A DNA stretch of 64,000 nucleotides from Duganella alba (GCF_009674495.1 NZ_WKJN01000005.1:124001-188000); one strand, 5' to 3'; shown: positions 20,799 to 29,140, counted from the stretch's first letter. Numbers and translations: made by a program. Notes: generated by a model not told the origin, from the sequence alone.

Positions 20799-22646
20799 TC
20801 AGGCAGCAGAACGAACGTCGAACTCCACCTTCCAACGCTGGCCATCATTGGCCACTGCGGCCAGTTCCAGCGTGCCCGATTCGGTCGCCATCGCATGCAG
20901 ACGCACCTGCACCACATCGCCGGCCTGACGGCCTTCCGGCGACAGGTTGGCCTGGATCTCGTTCATCTCGATCAGTTCATCCGGCCCCCAGAAGTCCAGC
21001 AGATCGCCGATCTGGTCCTGACGACGCACCGACGAACCGAAGAAACGGAACTGCACCGGCTCTCCGACCACCAGGCCAAACTCCTGATTCGGCAATTCGA
21101 TCTCGCTGCCTTCCTCCATGCCGAACGGCGCCACGCACAGCGCCTGAATCGGCGGCTCCATGCCGGGAATCGCCGGCATCGCCGACTCGATGGCCACGTA
21201 ATAGGAACGCGCCGTACCGCCGCGAATGCGCACGCCGCTGCCGCGACGCACGTAGCTGTAGTAAGCCGCGCCGCGCGCCACCGCCAGATCCAGATCGGCG
21301 CCGGCCAGCATGCGCGCAGCTTCCGCGCCTTCCATGTAAAGCCAGTCGTTGAGCGTGGCCATGATGCGTTGCGCCAGCAGCTCCGACTTGAACACGCCGC
21401 CGTTGAACAGCACCGCGGTCGGATGCAGGAAGGTCGCGTCGGCGCTTTGCTTGCCGGCGTAGCCTTCCAGCTCGGAGGTGGCGCCAACCTGGCGCGCCAG
21501 GAACGCCGCCAGATGGCGCGTGATGCCGGGATCCTGCGCATACGGCAAGCCAAGCTGCGTCAGGCCCGCGCGGGTGCGCAAGGCCGGACGCGCCGCCGCA
21601 TCCACCTGCGGGAAGAAGCCGTCGAGAATAAACGTCGTCACTTCATCGCGCGTCAGTTCGGTGCGTACCGAACCGCCGATCAGCTTCGAGCCACGGCTCG
21701 GCACGACGATAGGCCAGGTGGCGATGGTTTCATCGGCCAGCAGCTTTTCCTTGGCGGTGCGGCAGCCGTAGGTCAGCGCGCGCATCTGCCACGCGTCCAG
21801 CTGCGTGCCGTTGGCGGCCAGCTTGCGCGCCACCAGATGGGCCAGCGCCAGGTCCATATTGTCGCCGCCGAGCAGAATGTGGTCGCCCACCGCGATGCGG
21901 TGCGGTTCCAGCACGCCGTCGCGCTCCAGCACGGCGATCAGCGAGAAGTCGCTGGTGCCGCCGCCGACGTCGACCACCAGGATGATGTCGCCCGGTTTGA
22001 CTTCCTTGCGCCAGCGGCCTTCGCTGCCTTGAATCCAGCTATACAGCGCGGCCTGCGGTTCTTCCAGCAGCGTGAGGTTGGTGTAGCCGGCGGCGCGTGC
22101 CGCGTCGGCGGTCAGTTCGCGCGCGCCCGGATCGAAGGATGCGGGAATCGTCACGGTCACCGCCTGCTCGCCGAACGGTGCGTCCGGGTGCGCCTGTTCC
22201 CACGCCTTGCGCAGGTGGCTCAGGTAGCGCGTCGATGCTTCCAGCGGCGAGACGCGCGTGACTTCTTCCGGCGCGTCGTTCGGCAGCAGTGCCGAGCGGC
22301 GGTCCACGCCGGGATGGCTCAACCAGCTCTTGGCGCTCGACACCAGGCGGATCGGCGTGGTGGCGCCACGGCTGCGCGCCATTTCGCCGGCCACGCCGGT
22401 TTGTTCCTCGGCGCTTTGCTGCCACGGCAGCTTGTTCTCGCCAGGCGCCAGTTCGTCGGCGTGCGGCAGGTACAGGAAGGACGGCAACAGCGGCAGTTCT
22501 TCGATGGTGCCCGGTGCGGTCAGTTGCGGAATCGCCAGCACGCCGTGCTGGGTTTTTTCGCCTTCGCTGGCTTGCAGGTTCACATACGACAGCGCGCTGT
22601 GCGTGGTGCCCAGGTCGATGCCGATGGCGTAACGGGGATCGCTCAC
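20799..22646 (-). CDS. Hsp70-family protein, second gene of the DUF2760 operon
   Basis: A 615-residue Hsp70-like ATPase with IGIDLGTTHSALSYV at residues 8-22 and VVDVGGGTSDFSLI as second phosphate motif. Identity to DnaK or HscA is clearly limited: the C-terminal third is short and beta-rich and lacks the EEVD-like end, so it is not a housekeeping DnaK. Its start overlaps the DUF2760 stop by four bases and its stop lies two bases before the long Hsp70 gene, so the three proteins are probably made in fixed proportion. It may be a dedicated co-chaperone pair with the long Hsp70; this is inference. Confidence 0.87.
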   Translation of the reverse strand: MSDPRYAIGIDLGTTHSALSYVNLQASEGEKTQHGVLAIPQLTAPGTIEELPLLPSFLYLPHADELAPGENKLPWQQSAEEQTGVAGEMARSRGATTPIRLVSSAKSWLSHPGVDRRSALLPNDAPEEVTRVSPLEASTRYLSHLRKAWEQAHPDAPFGEQAVTVTIPASFDPGARELTADAARAAGYTNLTLLEEPQAALYSWIQGSEGRWRKEVKPGDIILVVDVGGGTSDFSLIAVLERDGVLEPHRIAVGDHILLGGDNMDLALAHLVARKLAANGTQLDAWQMRALTYGCRTAKEKLLADETIATWPIVVPSRGSKLIGGSVRTELTRDEVTTFILDGFFPQVDAAARPALRTRAGLTQLGLPYAQDPGITRHLAAFLARQVGATSELEGYAGKQSADATFLHPTAVLFNGGVFKSELLAQRIMATLNDWLYMEGAEAARMLAGADLDLAVARGAAYYSYVRRGSGVRIRGGTARSYYVAIESAMPAIPGMEPPIQALCVAPFGMEEGSEIELPNQEFGLVVGEPVQFRFFGSSVRRQDQIGDLLDFWGPDELIEMNEIQANLSPEGRQAGDVVQVRLHAMATESGTLELAAVANDGQRWKVEFDVRSAA

Positions 22647-23230
22647 AGTTCCACCTCCGCAGGCGCCAGGATGGACGCGTCATGGGCTTCCGCCAGTTTC
22701 GGCAGGCGCACGTCGGTCGAGCGCCAGCCGCGATGGCTCAGCGTGCCGCGGAACGGCGCCTTGCCGACCACGTTGCCGGTCAGGCGCACGGCGGCGGCGT
22801 CGAAGCCTTCCGGCAGCTCGATGCGGCTGCCTTCGGCTTCGCTGCGCACCGGTGCGATGGTGAAGTGTTCTTTCAGTACCTTGGCGCAGCCCTCGTGGAC
22901 CACGCGCGCGGCGGCGCCGATGTCGGCGTCGGAATAGGCGCTCAGGTTTTCCTGCGTGAAGTCGATCAGGCGCGCTTCGCGCTGGAACAGCGACAGCAGT
23001 TGCAGCGCGGCGTCCGGCGTGGCGACGCGCAGCGTTACCGGCGCAGGGGCTGGTGCTGGCGCAGGAGCCGGTGCAGGCGGCGCAACCGGCGCGGTGGCTG
23101 CTTGTGGCGCGTCATCCATGCGGTTCAGGCGCGCGGCGTATTCAGCGTCGGACAGGGCGCGGAAGAAAGCGCCGATGGCGATGGAAATCCGGCTGAAGAA
23201 AGACGGCAAAGGTTGGCTGGAATTGTTCAT
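22643..23230 (-). CDS. DUF2760 protein, first gene of the Hsp70 pair operon
   Basis: A 195-residue protein of the DUF2760 type. Residues 1-45 are a helical N-terminus (SFFSRISIAIGAFFRALSD), followed by an Ala/Pro repeat linker (about residues 53-71, alternating P-A) and a compact C-terminal domain (about 72-195). No signal peptide is evident. The start at 23230 (MNNSS) is preferred; the longer frame adds an Arg-rich stretch unlike the family. DUF2760 genes are recurrently found directly before paired Hsp70 genes, so it is probably a partner or adaptor. Function is unknown. Confidence 0.82.
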   Translation of the reverse strand: MNNSSQPLPSFFSRISIAIGAFFRALSDAEYAARLNRMDDAPQAATAPVAPPAPAPAPAPAPAPVTLRVATPDAALQLLSLFQREARLIDFTQENLSAYSDADIGAAARVVHEGCAKVLKEHFTIAPVRSEAEGSRIELPEGFDAAAVRLTGNVVGKAPFRGTLSHRGWRSTDVRLPKLAEAHDASILAPAEVEL

Positions 23231-23351
23231 TATGTACTCACTGTGTTGGTGCCGAGCGCTGCGGCGAACGCGCGCTGGGGCGAAGCCCGGCATGATACCA
23301 GCTTGCCCCGGCGCTCCCCAAGGCCGCGCGACCGCACCGTTGATATTTCGC

Positions 23352-23380
23352 TTGATATGGCGTCATCGAGCGACTAAGAT
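23352..23380 (+). promoter_or_regulatory. Sigma-70 promoter for the radical SAM gene
   Basis: TTGATA (23352-23357) and TAAGAT (23375-23380) are separated by 17 bases. The predicted transcription start is near 23387, inside the LexA box, leaving a leader of about 25 bases before the ATG at 23412. Confidence 0.7.
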
Positions 23381-23399
23381 ACTGTATATGCATACAGTA
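23380..23399 (+). promoter_or_regulatory. LexA (SOS) box overlapping -10 and transcription start
   Basis: The sequence TACTGTATATGCATACAGTA matches the gammaproteobacterial LexA consensus CTG-N10-CAG with an alternating TA-rich centre and is almost a perfect palindrome. It overlaps the last base of the -10 hexamer and the predicted start site, the classic geometry for LexA repression. Damage-inducible expression of the downstream radical SAM gene is therefore expected. Confidence 0.88.
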
Positions 23400-23411
23400 T
23401 CTGGATCAGAA

Positions 23412-24569
23412 ATGGCCTTCGACGAAAACAACCAGGAGCACGTGATGCTGCCGCCGCCCTCGCTCAAGGCGCAGAAGGGGCGCGGCGCGGTATCCAATAT
23501 GCAAGGCCGTTACGAACTCAACGCCCGCGAAGCCTATGACGACGGCTGGGAGCGGGAGGAAGAAGAGGCCAGGCCATGGAAAACGCAAGTCACCGACGAA
23601 ATCTGCAAATCCATCCTGAGTCGCAATGCCTCGCCGGATTTGCCGTTCAGCGTCTCGCTCAATCCCTATCGGGGATGCGAGCACGGTTGCATTTATTGCT
23701 TCGCGCGGCCGACGCACAGCTATCTCGGACTGTCGCCCGGCATGGAGTTCGAGAGCAAGATCTTCGCCAAGGTCAACGCGCCGGAAATGCTGCGGCGCGA
23801 ACTGGCCAAGCCCAGCTACGAGCCGCAGTCGATCGCGCTGGGAGTCAACACGGACGCCTACCAGCCCTGCGAGCGCGAATACAAGCTCACCCGGCGCATC
23901 CTGGAAGTGCTGCAGGAATGCCAGCATCCCGTCGGCCTGATCACCAAATCCGCGCTGATCGAGCGCGACATCGATATCCTGGCGCCGATGGCGGCCAAGC
24001 AGCAGGCCGCTGTCGCCATCACGCTGACCACGCTGGACCCGGCCATCGCCCGCACGCTGGAGCCACGCGCGGCCGCGCCCGCGCGTCGCCTGCGCACCAT
24101 CCGCACGCTGACGGACGCCGGCATTCCGGTGGCGGTCAGCATCGCGCCCATCATCCCCTTCATTACCGAGCCGGATATCGAGCGCATCATGGAAGCGGTC
24201 AAGGAAGCGGGCGCGGTCAGCGCGCACTACACCGTGTTGCGGCTGCCGTGGGAAGTGGCGCCGCTGTTCAAGGAATGGCTGCAGGCGCATTTTCCAGAGC
24301 GCGCGCAGCGGGTGATGAACCGCGTGCGTGAAATGCGCGGCGGCAAAGATTACGACAGCAATTTCGACACGCGCATGAAGGGCGAAGGCGTGTGGGCCGA
24401 GCTGATACGCCAGCGCGTAAAAATCGCCACCGAGCGGCTGGGGCTGACCGGGCAGGGCAGTCGCTTCCACCGCATGGATGCATCGCAGTTTACCCGTCCG
24501 CTGGTGGTGCCGCCACTGGGCGCGCGCGCCAGGGCGGCGGCCGACGCGGGGCAGCTGGATTTATTCTGA
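23412..24569 (+). CDS. PA0069-family radical SAM protein, LexA-controlled
   Basis: Radical SAM enzyme of the PA0069/SplB-like group. The 385-residue product has the 4Fe-4S motif CxxxCxxC as CEHGCIYC with cysteines at residues 89, 93 and 96, followed by FARPTHSYLGLSPG. The family resembles spore photoproduct lyase in its motif context, but its substrate is not established. I chose the ATG at 23412 because the promoter predicts transcription from about 23387; an earlier in-frame ATG at 23388 lies within the LexA box. An SOS box points to a DNA-damage role. Its stop overlaps the convergent ChaC gene by nine bases. Confidence 0.9.
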   Translation: MAFDENNQEHVMLPPPSLKAQKGRGAVSNMQGRYELNAREAYDDGWEREEEEARPWKTQVTDEICKSILSRNASPDLPFSVSLNPYRGCEHGCIYCFARPTHSYLGLSPGMEFESKIFAKVNAPEMLRRELAKPSYEPQSIALGVNTDAYQPCEREYKLTRRILEVLQECQHPVGLITKSALIERDIDILAPMAAKQQAAVAITLTTLDPAIARTLEPRAAAPARRLRTIRTLTDAGIPVAVSIAPIIPFITEPDIERIMEAVKEAGAVSAHYTVLRLPWEVAPLFKEWLQAHFPERAQRVMNRVREMRGGKDYDSNFDTRMKGEGVWAELIRQRVKIATERLGLTGQGSRFHRMDASQFTRPLVVPPLGARARAAADAGQLDLF

Positions 24570-25136
24570 CGGCGCAGCGCGCAGCGCGGCCAGGTGGCGC
24601 TCGATGTCGAACACGTGCTGGTCGTGGCGGCCCAGCTCGCGCAGGGCGCTGGCCAGGTGGTTGAGGTAATCGCTGTTCGGCCCGCTTGGTCCGGCGGAGC
24701 GGGCGATGTGGGCGGCGATGTCCTGTTCGGAGGCGGCGCCGAGGAAAGCGATGTTGTCCGGCGTGGCGATGTACACCAGGCCTTCGACCTCGCCGTCTTC
24801 AAAGGTGATGGGAATGGCCAGCCGCAGGTAGCCGTTCTTTTCGCGGTGGTCCAGGTGGGTGAACACTTCCGGCGTGATCAGGTAGGCCATGCCGTGGCAG
24901 ATGGCGCCGGCTTCCTCGATCAGTGTCACCACGCGCCCCGGCGCTTCCGGCGTGCCGCGGTGGTCGTGCGAGCCTTGCCAGAACCGCCGCGTCCAGCCGG
25001 CGATGCTGGCCGGGCGGCGTTGCAGGTAGGGGAAGTCCGCCTTGTAGATCAAGGAGCCGTAGCCAAACAGCCAGACGCTGTGGTGGCCGTCAAACTTGTC
25101 CATCAGTTGATTGATGGCGATGGTATTCGCAGTCAT
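24561..25136 (-). CDS. Gamma-glutamylcyclotransferase (ChaC family)
   Basis: ChaC-type enzymes cleave glutathione to 5-oxoproline and Cys-Gly in the cytosol. The 191-residue product contains the substrate-loop motif VWLFGYGSLIYKADFP near residues 21-36 and the later HREKNGYLR segment with the family glutamate region. A perfect TATAAT lies only five bases before the ATG on this strand, so the mRNA may be leaderless; the alternative is an internal start at Met12. The gene is monocistronic and convergent with the radical SAM gene. Confidence 0.88.
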   Translation of the reverse strand: MTANTIAINQLMDKFDGHHSVWLFGYGSLIYKADFPYLQRRPASIAGWTRRFWQGSHDHRGTPEAPGRVVTLIEEAGAICHGMAYLITPEVFTHLDHREKNGYLRLAIPITFEDGEVEGLVYIATPDNIAFLGAASEQDIAAHIARSAGPSGPNSDYLNHLASALRELGRHDQHVFDIERHLAALRAAPSE

Positions 25137-25141
25137 GCTGC

Positions 25142-25147
25142 ATTATA
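25142..25147 (-). promoter_or_regulatory. -10 hexamer directly upstream of the ChaC gene
   Basis: On the minus strand TATAAT is followed by five bases and then ATG. A transcription start seven bases beyond the hexamer would fall on the start codon. The -35 region is weak, so this call rests on the perfect -10. Confidence 0.5.
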
Positions 25148-25167
25148 AAACAGCGGTAGCGCTAACA

Positions 25168-25731
25168 TCAGTCAGCGGTGCTCAGTGCCAGCGCTTGTTG
25201 CAGATCAGCCTGGTCGCGGACCACGTGCAGGCGGCGCACGCCCATGAAGCTGAAGGCGGCTTTGAGCATCACTTCATGGTTTTCCATTAACTGCTGTTCG
25301 GACTCGGGGCCCATCACGGCGCAGCCGGAGGTGACCAGTACCAGATCGAGGTCGGCGCGGCGCTGGCCGGCGGCGGTTTGCATTTCCAGCAGGCGGTCCA
25401 GCCACGCCTTGAGCGTCGACGGGATCGAGAAATTGTGCATGGGCGCGCCCAGCACCACCAGGTCCGCGTCCTGGAATTCCTGCAGCAGCGAGGCGCTTTG
25501 CAGCGCTTCGGCGCGCACTTCGGCATTCATGGGAATGTCGGCGTCCCAGCGCTGGCTGATGACTTGCAACAGCGGACCGCTGGCGTGGGAAAGAGGGGAG
25601 GCCGCGAGGTCGCGGTAGAGGACGGTGGCCTGCTCATTGGCGGCGGTCAGCGCGGTGATCGCCGCCGCTGTGATCTGTCGTGAAGTGGAATGGTCGCCCA
25701 AGGCGCACGAATCTATATGCAAAATGTTCAT
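25168..25731 (-). CDS. FMN-dependent NADH-azoreductase
   Basis: Flavodoxin-fold quinone/azo reductase of the AzoR family. The 187-residue product begins MNILHIDSCALGDHSTSRQI, the FMN phosphate-binding segment, and contains LVVLGAPMHNFSIPSTLKAWLDR and LVTSGCAVMGPESEQQL, which follow the family pattern (usual G-x-Y near the C-terminal flavin loop is replaced by GCAVMG). The ATG at 25731 is chosen over an upstream one that adds unrelated residues. It lies downstream of the LysR gene on the same strand, separated by about 100 AT-rich bases. Confidence 0.88.
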   Translation of the reverse strand: MNILHIDSCALGDHSTSRQITAAAITALTAANEQATVLYRDLAASPLSHASGPLLQVISQRWDADIPMNAEVRAEALQSASLLQEFQDADLVVLGAPMHNFSIPSTLKAWLDRLLEMQTAAGQRRADLDLVLVTSGCAVMGPESEQQLMENHEVMLKAAFSFMGVRRLHVVRDQADLQQALALSTAD

Positions 25732-25830
25732 CAATGAAGCATACACAGGGGGAAACCGCTTCCACAATGGATTTCTAGCAATTAGCCTTTCCAAATTGTA
25801 ATAAATTGCAAAATTGATGATGAATTGCTG

Positions 25831-26736
25831 TCAAACCTGCCACTGATTTGCGGCAACAAATTCGTGCAAAAAAGCAGTAAAGCTCGCGGTGGCGGGCGAG
25901 GGCGCGCGGGCGCTGCGGCGGTAGACGAAGAAGCGCCGCGTCAGCGCCGGCGCCTCCAGCGAGCGCATTTTCAGGCCATACAGCTGCACCATTTTTTCCG
26001 CATACGGCAGGCACACGGTAATGCCCTGGCGCGCGTGGACCATGGCCAGCGCCGTGGTCATGAAGGTGACCTCGTTGTGCGGCCGGAGCGACAGCTCCCG
26101 GAAGGAAACGTGCACATCGCGCAACAGCCGTTCGGTGAACTGGCCTTGCAGCGAGATGAAGGGATAGCGGTTGACGTCGCTCCAGGTGATGCGCTTGCGC
26201 TGGTCCAGCTCGTGGCCGGGCGGGTAGACCACCACGAACGGCATTTCAAACAGCGGCTGCGCTTCGATTTCGGCGGTGGCGTCGCGTTCCGGGCCGATGC
26301 CGAAATCGACCTCGCCGCTGAACACGCGGGCCGAGACCTGTTCCAATGGACAGTCGGTCAGCCGCACCTGCACCTCGGGATGGCGTTCGCGGTAAGCGGC
26401 GATCACCTCCGGCAGCAGGGTGCAGGAGAGCATCTGCGGCGCGGCCACCCGCACCGAGCCCTGTTTGAGCGCCTTGCGGCTGGCGATGTCGGCCATGGCG
26501 CGGTCGAGGTCGTGCAGCATCTTGTCGAACAGCGGATACAGTTCGCGGCCCAGCTCGGAAAGCTGGGTCTTGCGCGTGGTACGCTCGACCACGCGCATGC
26601 CCAGCAGCTGTTCCAGCTCCTTGATCTGGCCGCTGAGCGCCGATTGCGTCACGCTCAGGTGGTCGGCGGCCGCAGTGAAGCTGCCGGTCTTGGCCAGCGC
26701 CACCAGGGCGCGCATTTGCCGCAGGCTGGGATTCAT
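25831..26736 (-). CDS. LysR-family transcriptional regulator
   Basis: A 301-residue LysR protein: N-terminal winged helix-turn-helix (residues 1-60, with FTAAADHLSVTQSALSGQIKELE) and a periplasmic-binding-like effector domain. It is divergent from the VOC/fumarylacetoacetase/isomerase operon with an 87-base gap, the classic layout for a LysR regulator of the neighbouring pathway. The inducer is probably an aromatic ring-cleavage intermediate, which is inferred from the target genes only. Confidence 0.93.
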   Translation of the reverse strand: MNPSLRQMRALVALAKTGSFTAAADHLSVTQSALSGQIKELEQLLGMRVVERTTRKTQLSELGRELYPLFDKMLHDLDRAMADIASRKALKQGSVRVAAPQMLSCTLLPEVIAAYRERHPEVQVRLTDCPLEQVSARVFSGEVDFGIGPERDATAEIEAQPLFEMPFVVVYPPGHELDQRKRITWSDVNRYPFISLQGQFTERLLRDVHVSFRELSLRPHNEVTFMTTALAMVHARQGITVCLPYAEKMVQLYGLKMRSLEAPALTRRFFVYRRSARAPSPATASFTAFLHEFVAANQWQV

Positions 26737-26823
26737 GGGAAATTCTGATAAATGACAGGATAAATTCGATTTGCATGATATCTGAATCTGGCATCTAATG
26801 CGGACATCAAGATGGAGACAACC
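26737..26823. promoter_or_regulatory. Divergent control region, LysR gene / VOC operon
   Basis: This 87-base AT-rich gap separates the divergent starts. It contains ATC/GAT-rich imperfect dyads (around 26768-26797) of the sort LysR proteins bind, but I cannot single out one T-N11-A box with confidence. GGAG at 26814-26817 serves as ribosome site for the VOC gene. Confidence 0.45.
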
Positions 26824-27363
26824 ATGAAAATCAAACAAATACACCACGTCGCCTACCGCTGCAAAGACGCCAAAGAAACCGTCGAGTGGTACGTCAAACA
26901 CCTGAACATGGACTTCGTGCTGGCGATCGCCGAAAACGAAGTGCCATCCACCAAGGCGCCGGACCCGTACATGCACGTGTTCCTGGACGCCGGCCACGGC
27001 AACGTGCTGGCCTTCTTCGAACTGCCGACGCAGCCGGAGATGGGGCGCGACCAGAACACGCCGGCCTGGGTGCAGCACCTGGCGATGGAGGTCGACACCA
27101 TGGACGAGCTGATCGCCGCCAAGGAACGCCTGGTCGCCGCCGGCATCGACGTCATCGGCCCGGTCAACCACACCATCTTCAAGTCGATCTACTTCTTCGA
27201 TCCGAACGGCCATCGACTGGAACTGGCGTGCAACACCGCCACCCAGGACATGATGCAGAAGCTGGACGCGGTCAAGTGGGACATGCTGGAGGAATGGTCG
27301 CAGACCAAGAAAGCGCCGAAGCACGCGGCCTGGATGCACGCGCCGGCCGGAGACCACGAATGA
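26824..27363 (+). CDS. VOC-superfamily metalloenzyme (glyoxalase/dioxygenase fold)
   Basis: A 179-residue single-chain vicinal-oxygen-chelate protein. Candidate metal ligands are the His of IHHVAYR near residue 7, the His of QHLAMEVD near residue 85 and the Glu of GHRLELAC near residue 135. It is about half the length of 4-hydroxyphenylpyruvate dioxygenase and so is not that enzyme. It is the first gene of an operon with a fumarylacetoacetase-like and a maleylacetoacetate isomerase-like gene and overlaps the former by four bases. It may carry out a step on an aromatic or ring-fission product. An in-frame ATG at 26812 is less likely because the GGAG lies between the two. Confidence 0.85.
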   Translation: MKIKQIHHVAYRCKDAKETVEWYVKHLNMDFVLAIAENEVPSTKAPDPYMHVFLDAGHGNVLAFFELPTQPEMGRDQNTPAWVQHLAMEVDTMDELIAAKERLVAAGIDVIGPVNHTIFKSIYFFDPNGHRLELACNTATQDMMQKLDAVKWDMLEEWSQTKKAPKHAAWMHAPAGDHE

Positions 27364-28382
27364 AGCTCGCCACCCTGAAAGACGGCAGCCGCGACGGCCG
27401 CCTGGTGGTGGTCAGCCGCGACCTGTCGCACTACCAGCATGTGCCGAAAATCGCGGCCACCATGCAGCACGCGCTGGACAACTGGGAACTGGTGGCGCCG
27501 CGCCTGCAACAGGTCTACGCCGCGCTGAACGCCGGCGATGCCGTCGACGCCAAGCCCTTCGACCAACAATACTGCCACTCGCCGCTGCCGCGCGCCTACC
27601 AATGGGCGGACGGATCGGCCTACATCAACCACGTCGAGCTGGTGCGCAAGGCGCGCAATGCCGAGGTGCCGGCTTCGTTCTACACCGATCCGCTGATGTA
27701 CCAGGGCGGCTCGGATAGTTTCGTCGGCCCGCGCGATGCGATCTACGCGCTGTCGGAAGCGTGGGGCATCGACCTGGAAGCGGAAGTGGCTGTCATCACC
27801 GGCGACGTGCGCATGGGCGCCACGCCTGCCGATGCGGCGGGAGCGATCCGCCTGGTCATGCTGGTCAATGACGTCTCGCTGCGCAACCTGATTCCGAACG
27901 AGTTGGCGAAAGGCTTCGGCTTCTTCCAGTCCAAGCCGGCCAGCGCGTTTTCGCCGGTGGCGGTCACGCCGGACGAGCTGGGCGCGCACTGGGCCGACAG
28001 CAAGCTGCATCTGCCGCTACTGGTCGACCTGAACCGCCAGCCGTTCGGCAAGCCGAATGCCGGCGAGGACATGACCTTCAATTTCGCCCAGCTCGTGGCG
28101 CATGCGGCCGGCACGCGCGAGCTGGCGGCCGGCACCATCATCGGGTCCGGCACGGTGTCGAACAAGCAGGGCAATCTGCACGGATCGAGCATCTCCAATG
28201 GCGGCGTCGGCTATTGCTGCCTGGCGGAGGTGCGCATGTACGAAACCATCGAAACCGGCAAGCCACAAACGGCCTTCCTGAAATTCGGCGACACCGTGCG
28301 CATCGAGATGAAGGATGATGCCGGCAACAGCATCTTCGGCGCCATCGAGCAGACCGTCACGCACTACGAGGAGCGCGGCTGA
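27360..28382 (+). CDS. Fumarylacetoacetate hydrolase family protein
   Basis: Hydrolyses C-C bonds of acylpyruvates such as fumarylacetoacetate with Mg2+ or Ca2+. The 340-residue product has the two-domain bacterial FAH layout: an N-terminal SH3-like part and a catalytic domain with EAEVAVITGDVRMG (acidic metal ligands near residues 140-142), a later NDVSLRN segment and GTIIGSGTVSN. It overlaps both neighbours (ATGA at the start, TGATG at the end). Together with the isomerase it would convert maleylacetoacetate-type compounds to fumarate and acetoacetate. Confidence 0.9.
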   Translation: MKLATLKDGSRDGRLVVVSRDLSHYQHVPKIAATMQHALDNWELVAPRLQQVYAALNAGDAVDAKPFDQQYCHSPLPRAYQWADGSAYINHVELVRKARNAEVPASFYTDPLMYQGGSDSFVGPRDAIYALSEAWGIDLEAEVAVITGDVRMGATPADAAGAIRLVMLVNDVSLRNLIPNELAKGFGFFQSKPASAFSPVAVTPDELGAHWADSKLHLPLLVDLNRQPFGKPNAGEDMTFNFAQLVAHAAGTRELAAGTIIGSGTVSNKQGNLHGSSISNGGVGYCCLAEVRMYETIETGKPQTAFLKFGDTVRIEMKDDAGNSIFGAIEQTVTHYEERG

Positions 28383-29026
28383 TGAAGCTCTACACTTATT
28401 TCCGCAGCTCCGCCGCCTACCGCGTGCGTATCGCGCTCAACCTGAAGGGCATTGGTTACGACACGGCGCCGGTACACCTGCTGCGCAATGGCGGCGAGCA
28501 ATTGAGCGACGCCTACCGCGCCGTCAATCCAGCCATGTTGCTGCCGGCGCTGGAGGATGACGGCAATGTGATCGGCCAATCGCTGGCCATCATCGAATAC
28601 CTGGAAGAGACGCAGCCGCAAACGCCGCTGTTACCGGCCGATCCTGCCAGCCGCGCCCGGGTGCGTGCGCTGGCGCTGACGGTGGCGGCGGATACCCATC
28701 CGCTCGGCAATCTGCGCGTGCTGAAATACCTGACCGGCGAATTGAAGGTGAGCGACGACGTCAAGCTGACGTGGCAGCAGCACTGGCTGCGCACCGGCCT
28801 GTCCGCGCTGGAAGCGTTGCTGGCCGGCGATCCGCGCACCGGCCGCTACAGCCATGGCGACACGCCGACGCTGGCTGATTGCTGCCTGGTGCCGCAAGTG
28901 TTCAGCGCCCAGCGCTTCGGCGTCGACATGGCGCCGTATCCGACCATCATGCGCATCCACGCCGCCTGCGCCGAACTGCCAGCTTTCCAGCAAGCACATC
29001 CCGCGCAGCAGCCGGACGCCGAATAG
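28382..29026 (+). CDS. maiA: Maleylacetoacetate isomerase (zeta-class GST)
   Basis: Glutathione-dependent cis-trans isomerase acting just before fumarylacetoacetase. The 214-residue product shows the thioredoxin-like N-terminal domain with YFRSSAAYRVRIALNLKG (the zeta-class SSxxxRVRIAL motif), the NPAMLLPALEDDG segment, the QSLAIIEYLEE glutathione site and a helical C-terminal domain. One-base overlap with the FAH gene shows tight coupling. Homogentisate 1,2-dioxygenase is not in this window. Confidence 0.93.
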   Translation: MKLYTYFRSSAAYRVRIALNLKGIGYDTAPVHLLRNGGEQLSDAYRAVNPAMLLPALEDDGNVIGQSLAIIEYLEETQPQTPLLPADPASRARVRALALTVAADTHPLGNLRVLKYLTGELKVSDDVKLTWQQHWLRTGLSALEALLAGDPRTGRYSHGDTPTLADCCLVPQVFSAQRFGVDMAPYPTIMRIHAACAELPAFQQAHPAQQPDAE

Positions 29027-29031
29027 CCCGC

Positions 29032-29059
29032 CGTCATTCCCGCCTGCGCGGGAATGACG
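29032..29059. repeat. Dispersed-type palindrome with GTCATTCCCGC arms
   Basis: A perfect 12-base inverted repeat (29032-29043 and 29048-29059) with loop CTGC sits just after maiA. The arm CGTCATTCCCGC is that of a palindromic element widespread in proteobacterial intergenic regions. It may also work as a stem in the 3' end of the maiA mRNA, but there is no U tract. Only this copy was noticed in the window. Confidence 0.7.
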
Positions 29060-29140
29060 AGGGTGGTCGGTGCGGTGAGGCACATACCGGGGTGGAGTGC
29101 TGTGCGAGTATGCAAGCTTCCGCACCACGCAGAACACACC

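Noticed and set aside
23030..23075. Repetitive GCTGGTGCTGGCGCAGGAGCC-like DNA in the DUF2760 gene
   Set aside because: It encodes the Pro/Ala linker and is a protein-level low-complexity repeat, not a mobile or CRISPR repeat.
26746..27357. Extension of the LysR frame upstream across the VOC gene
   Set aside because: The first 207 codons lie antisense to the VOC gene; the LysR domain starts exactly at the Met at 26736.
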